A stretch of DNA of 7,370 nt, taken from NCBI GenBank assembly GCA_046734915.1, contig JBKPSC010000188.1:1-7370 (forward strand), written 5' to 3'. This stretch comes from VFZL01 sp046734915. GTDB taxonomy: Bacteria > Acidobacteriota > Vicinamibacteria > Vicinamibacterales > CAVVIG01. Shown piece by piece: positions 6,001 through 7,370 of this stretch (position 1 is the stretch's first letter; every line of letters begins with the position of its first letter). The translations under genes were made by a program, and so were the position numbers. The notes beneath the pieces are model-generated. The model was not told where the DNA came from, did no database searches, and was given only the letters and a program-made list of their open reading frames with translations.

Positions 6001-6752
6001 CCCTCGAGCTTGGCGTGTCGAGCCGCCTGGTCGCGTACCTGCGCAAAGGGGAGCCGGTGGTCGTCATGGGACCGACTGGCGCGCCGACGGACATTCCGCA
6101 CGGACAGAACGTTCTACTCCTCGGTGGCGGCCTGGGCAACGCCGTGCTGTTTTCGATCGCCAAGGCGATGCGCGACAACGGCAACCGCGTAATCTACTTC
6201 GCCGGCTACAGGAGGGGCGAGGACCTCTTCAAACGCGAGGAGATCGAAGCGGCAACCGATCAGATCGTGTGGAGCACCGATATCGGCGCCGAGATCGCAC
6301 CGGGCCGGCCGCAGGACGTCCACTTCCGCGGCAACATCGTGCAGGCGATGTTGGCGTATCAGGCCGGACAACTTGGCACGCCGCTCGTACCGCTCGAGAG
6401 CGTCGACCGCATCATCGCCATCGGCTCGGACCGGATGATGGCCGCCGTCAAGGCGGCGAGGCATGGGGTGCTGGCACCCCATCTGAAGGAAGACCACGTC
6501 GGCATCGCCAGCATCAACTCGCCGATGCAGTGCATGATGAAGGAAGTCTGCGCTCAGTGCTTACAGAAGCACGTCGATCCGAAGACCGGCAAGGAGACCA
6601 TCATCTTTTCCTGCTTCAACCAGGATCAGGAGATGGATCGTGTGGACTTTCCGAACCTCGCGGCACGGCTCCGGCAGAATACCGCCCAGGAAAAGCTCGC
6701 GAACCAGTGGCTTGATCATCTACTGGCGCGGCAGCCCCTCGAGCACGTCTGA
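3099..6752 (+). CDS. Giant fused Fe-S flavoprotein oxidoreductase (GltD/NfnB-like plus PyrK/NfnA-like) with a novel N-terminal domain
   Basis: This 1217-residue protein has no signal peptide and is presumably cytoplasmic. Residues 1-255 are a mostly helical domain I do not recognise. Residues 256-400 match the GltD/NfnB Fe-S domain: C265, C268, C276, C310 (in GCPL) and C342, C350, C353, C357, enough for two 4Fe-4S clusters. Residues 411-440 are an FAD Rossmann fold (VVGLGPAGYTLAHYL) and 586-600 an NAD(P)H Rossmann fold (IVIGGGLTAIDTA). A helical insert at about 605-675 precedes VTIAYRKR. LVAAGTSPN (767-775) and YYGDNHPRYAG (830-840) complete the FAD module. Residues 880-1217 match PyrK/NfnA: HPGQFY (FAD), LLLGGGLGNAV (NAD), IGSDRMM, and a terminal C1145-x5-C1151-x2-C1154-x17-C1172 2Fe-2S motif. 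By family knowledge it moves electrons between NAD(P)H and a ferredoxin-like or second pyridine-nucleotide partner; bifurcation is possible but inferred. The ATG at 3099 has no clear Shine-Dalgarno; ATG at 3117 is an alternative. A GQG repeat interrupts residues 734-754. No gltB, pyrD or ferredoxin gene is adjacent. Confidence 0.9.
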   Translation: MDSFQTMAVLTPDAPLGIPGYTFADLHEPERLASLYERFCEQVQADHPSLWRDWAAYRQAPDAVSSPVALSNLITSMAPHVSRFVTRLFRVERESADLSAATRAQDDLFRFKIDFVRRRALPILKNDRPVESTHEDDAVVRSLVEEQLAFPADRVTTDELELLVARAGCALLDREKADKVGTAAQLDALKRWCAARVHDQAYRSWVVFRFPETLDYWHLVDVSRPEPHLDELMFGPDRRLRRRDGFKLTDVRMNPREVLSEIHYCVLCHERDKDSCSKGLRESPAKGSPSTAATPAPIAVNPLGIELDGCPLDEKISEMHLLRKDGDAIGALAIVVVDNPMCPGTGHRICNDCMKACIYQKQEPVNIPQIETGVLTDVLEMAYGVEIYGLLTRWNPLNVRRPYALPYNGKNILVVGLGPAGYTLAHYLVNEGFGVVGIDGLKVEPLPEALVGNDSVGPRPIRDWDEIYRQLDDRVLEGFGGVSEYGITVRWDKNFLTLLHLTLARRRGLRMYGGVRFGGTLPIADVWQYGFDHVAIATGAGRPTVIDIKNNLIRGIRKASDFLMALQLTGAFKRAALPNLQARLPAIVIGGGLTAIDTATELMAYYPVQVEKMLEQYERLAGSMGETALRSVYDAEELELVDEFRTHGMAIRAERARAEAAAEPPNFVPLVRSWGGVTIAYRKRLADSPAYRLNHEEVIKALEEGIGFAENLSPVEAVPDTRGAVTAMVFTREGQGRQERQGGQGGREGQGGQGGDDTVTLPARTVLVAAGTSPNITCEKEAPGTFALDAKKKFFQPHSVARDDSGRWQLTPDPNGFFTSYDHNGRFVTYYGDNHPRYAGNVVKAMASAKDGYPIVAGLFARELASLDPRKQGQRDAAWDELTSRLNAELNATVEDVVRLTPTIVEVIVKAPAAARHFHPGQFYRLQNFESLARVVQANGRPVPLLMEGIALTGAWVDKDKGLLSLIALELGVSSRLVAYLRKGEPVVVMGPTGAPTDIPHGQNVLLLGGGLGNAVLFSIAKAMRDNGNRVIYFAGYRRGEDLFKREEIEAATDQIVWSTDIGAEIAPGRPQDVHFRGNIVQAMLAYQAGQLGTPLVPLESVDRIIAIGSDRMMAAVKAARHGVLAPHLKEDHVGIASINSPMQCMMKEVCAQCLQKHVDPKTGKETIIFSCFNQDQEMDRVDFPNLAARLRQNTAQEKLANQWLDHLLARQPLEHV
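5298..5360 (+). repeat. Seven-copy 9-bp minisatellite encoding GQG-type tripeptides, G-quadruplex prone
   Basis: Seven tandem 9-nt units with consensus GGGCAGGGW run in frame through the flavoprotein gene, encoding residues 734-754 as imperfect Gly-Gln-Gly/Arg triplets, with some units altered to RQE or GRE. The sense strand has eight GGG runs between 5321 and 5359 with mostly 1-2 nt spacers, including GGGAGGGCAGGGTGGG at 5321-5336, a textbook four-tract G-quadruplex motif. In the protein it falls in the loop between MVFTRE and the strand TLPARTVLVAAG, a surface hairpin in GltD-type folds, so it is likely tolerated as a flexible loop. Confidence 0.85.
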
Positions 6753-6764
6753 CGATCTGCCCGC

Positions 6765-6811
6765 AACCGAGACCGGAAGAGGTCGCCGACGAGAACCTCT
6801 TCTCTCGGGTT
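6765..6811 (+). terminator. Long hairpin after the flavoprotein gene, candidate terminator
   Basis: GAAGAGGT (6776-6783) pairs perfectly with ACCTCTTC (6795-6802) around an 11-nt loop. After a small bulge (6773-6775) the stem continues, with AACCGAGA (6765-6772) pairing to TCTCGGGTT (6803-6811), one G bulged. It starts 12 bp after the TGA at 6750-6752 and ends before the next gene's leader. There is no T-run after it, so it may work as a Rho-assisted or stabilising stem rather than a canonical intrinsic terminator. Confidence 0.55.
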
Positions 6812-6816
6812 CCATC

Positions 6817-6833
6817 TCTGAATACTATTCAGA
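6817..6833. promoter_or_regulatory. 17-bp perfect palindrome, candidate operator
   Basis: TCTGAATACTATTCAGA has two exact 8-bp arms around a single central C. It lies 5 bp before the ribosome binding site of the serine hydrolase gene and is AT-rich in an otherwise GC-rich region. Its size and symmetry suit a dimeric repressor, and it contains a weak -10-like hexamer (TACTAT, 6823-6828). I cannot assign a regulator family. Confidence 0.5.
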
Positions 6834-6838
6834 CCGTT

Positions 6839-6844
6839 GGAGGT
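6839..6844 (+). promoter_or_regulatory. Ribosome binding site of the serine hydrolase gene
   Basis: GGAGGT lies 5 nt before the ATG at 6850 and fixes that start, which also gives a proper signal peptide. Confidence 0.75.
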
Positions 6845-6849
6845 GTCGT

Positions 6850-7370
6850 ATGTGGACTCCCGCCAGACCTCTGCTCTTGGCCGCGATGGTGGCCGTGGGC
6901 ATCGCCGCCGTGCCAGCCTCGCGCGCCGAGGACCTCGGCCTTTCCACCGAACGTCTTCAGCGGATCGCGCAGCTCGTGCAGCGCTACATCGACGACAGCC
7001 AGATCACCGGCGCCGTCACAGTCGTAACCCGGAAAGGGCGCACCGCCCACTTCGAGGCGACGGGCTTCATGGACGCCGAATCGAAAGCGCCGATGCGGAA
7101 GGACGGCGTCTTCCGCATGGCGTCGATGACCAAACCCGTCATCGGCGTCGCCATTCTGATGTTGGCTGAGGACGGCAAGCTGCGGCTGACCGATCCGGTG
7201 TCGCGCTTCATCCCCGAATTCAAGGACACGAAAGTGGCGATGCTGAAGAACGGCTCGGCATCAGCTGACGCGCCTGGCAGTCGATCGGAAGCCCCTGAGA
7301 TCTACACCGTCCCGGCCGCGCGGGCCATCACGATTCGTGACCTGATGACTCACACATCGGGGCTCGAAAG
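6850..7370 (+). CDS. Serine hydrolase, class C beta-lactamase / EstB family, N-terminal part
   Basis: The 173 residues visible are open to the window end, so the gene is cut. Residues 1-26 form a signal peptide (R6, hydrophobic 8-21, cleavage near SRA|E), so the enzyme acts outside the cytoplasm. The mature start, LGLSTERLQRIAQLVQRYID, then GAVTVVTRKGR, FRMASMTKPV and LMTHTSGL, is characteristic of the beta-lactamase family (PF00144), with S92-M-T-K95 as the catalytic S-x-x-K. The Y-x-N and K/H-x-G motifs would come later and are outside the window. Members include esterases, D-aminopeptidases and class C beta-lactamases, so substrate and antibiotic activity cannot be inferred. Between KVAMLKNG and ITIRDLMTHTSG there is a Ser/Ala/Pro-rich loop of about 25 residues, a common variable region. 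It has its own strong ribosome site and a palindromic candidate operator, so it is probably transcribed separately from the flavoprotein gene. Confidence 0.92.
   Translation, partial: MWTPARPLLLAAMVAVGIAAVPASRAEDLGLSTERLQRIAQLVQRYIDDSQITGAVTVVTRKGRTAHFEATGFMDAESKAPMRKDGVFRMASMTKPVIGVAILMLAEDGKLRLTDPVSRFIPEFKDTKVAMLKNGSASADAPGSRSEAPEIYTVPAARAITIRDLMTHTSGLE

Noticed and set aside
5732..6715. A 327-codon plus-strand frame inside the PyrK-like half of the flavoprotein
   Set aside because: It is the +1-shifted shadow of conserved FAD, NAD and 2Fe-2S motifs and reads as low-complexity Arg/Gly-rich sequence.
3099..6752. Annotation as the glutamate synthase small subunit (gltD)
   Set aside because: Only the middle of the protein resembles GltD. 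The length is more than double, a PyrK-like module and a novel domain are fused, and no large subunit gene is nearby.

Overview
The window is GC-rich bacterial DNA with densely packed genes on both strands. It holds six protein-coding genes (the first and last cut by the window edges), several intergenic inverted repeats and three short tandem repeats, two of them inside coding sequence in a way that changes the protein. The gene mix (a ThiS-ThiG fusion, a DUF3108 secreted protein, a class C beta-lactamase-fold serine hydrolase with a Pro/Ala-rich insert, a large soluble flavoprotein) and the short G/C-rich repeats recall Acidobacteriota, possibly Vicinamibacteria. That is an impression from sequence style, not a proven placement.

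Layout. Positions 1-150 are the tail of a plus-strand gene, perhaps from a polysaccharide-biosynthesis protein. A 136-bp intergenic stretch with nested palindromes precedes a secreted, two-domain beta-rich protein (287-1048) that I cannot name. It converges on a thiamin gene through a hairpin (1057-1095) that includes the stop codon of the opposing gene. The minus strand then carries thiSG (1093-2127), a fused sulfur carrier and thiazole synthase, and upstream of it, probably in the same transcript, a DUF3108 secreted protein (2167-2970). A 128-bp divergent intergenic region follows, with an 11-bp direct repeat.

The centrepiece is a plus-strand gene at 3099-6752 encoding one 1217-residue iron-sulfur flavoprotein. 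Its middle looks like the GltD/NfnB/SudA family (cysteine-rich Fe-S domain, FAD Rossmann fold, NAD(P)H Rossmann fold). Its C-terminal third looks like PyrK/NfnA/SudB (FAD and NAD domains plus a terminal four-cysteine 2Fe-2S site). About 255 N-terminal residues match nothing I recognise. It is in effect a one-chain NfnB-NfnA-like enzyme with an extra domain, a candidate multi-cofactor NAD(P)H:ferredoxin-type or electron-bifurcating oxidoreductase. No glutamate synthase large subunit, pyrD or ferredoxin gene lies next to it. A hairpin terminator candidate (6765-6811), a 17-bp palindrome (6817-6833) and a good ribosome binding site then lead into the start of a secreted serine hydrolase that runs off the window.

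Apart from the likely DUF3108-thiSG pair, the genes do not form an evident pathway. The best leads are the large flavoprotein, the GQG minisatellite inside it, the ThiS-ThiG fusion whose linker comes from a tandem repeat, and the palindrome before the serine hydrolase gene.
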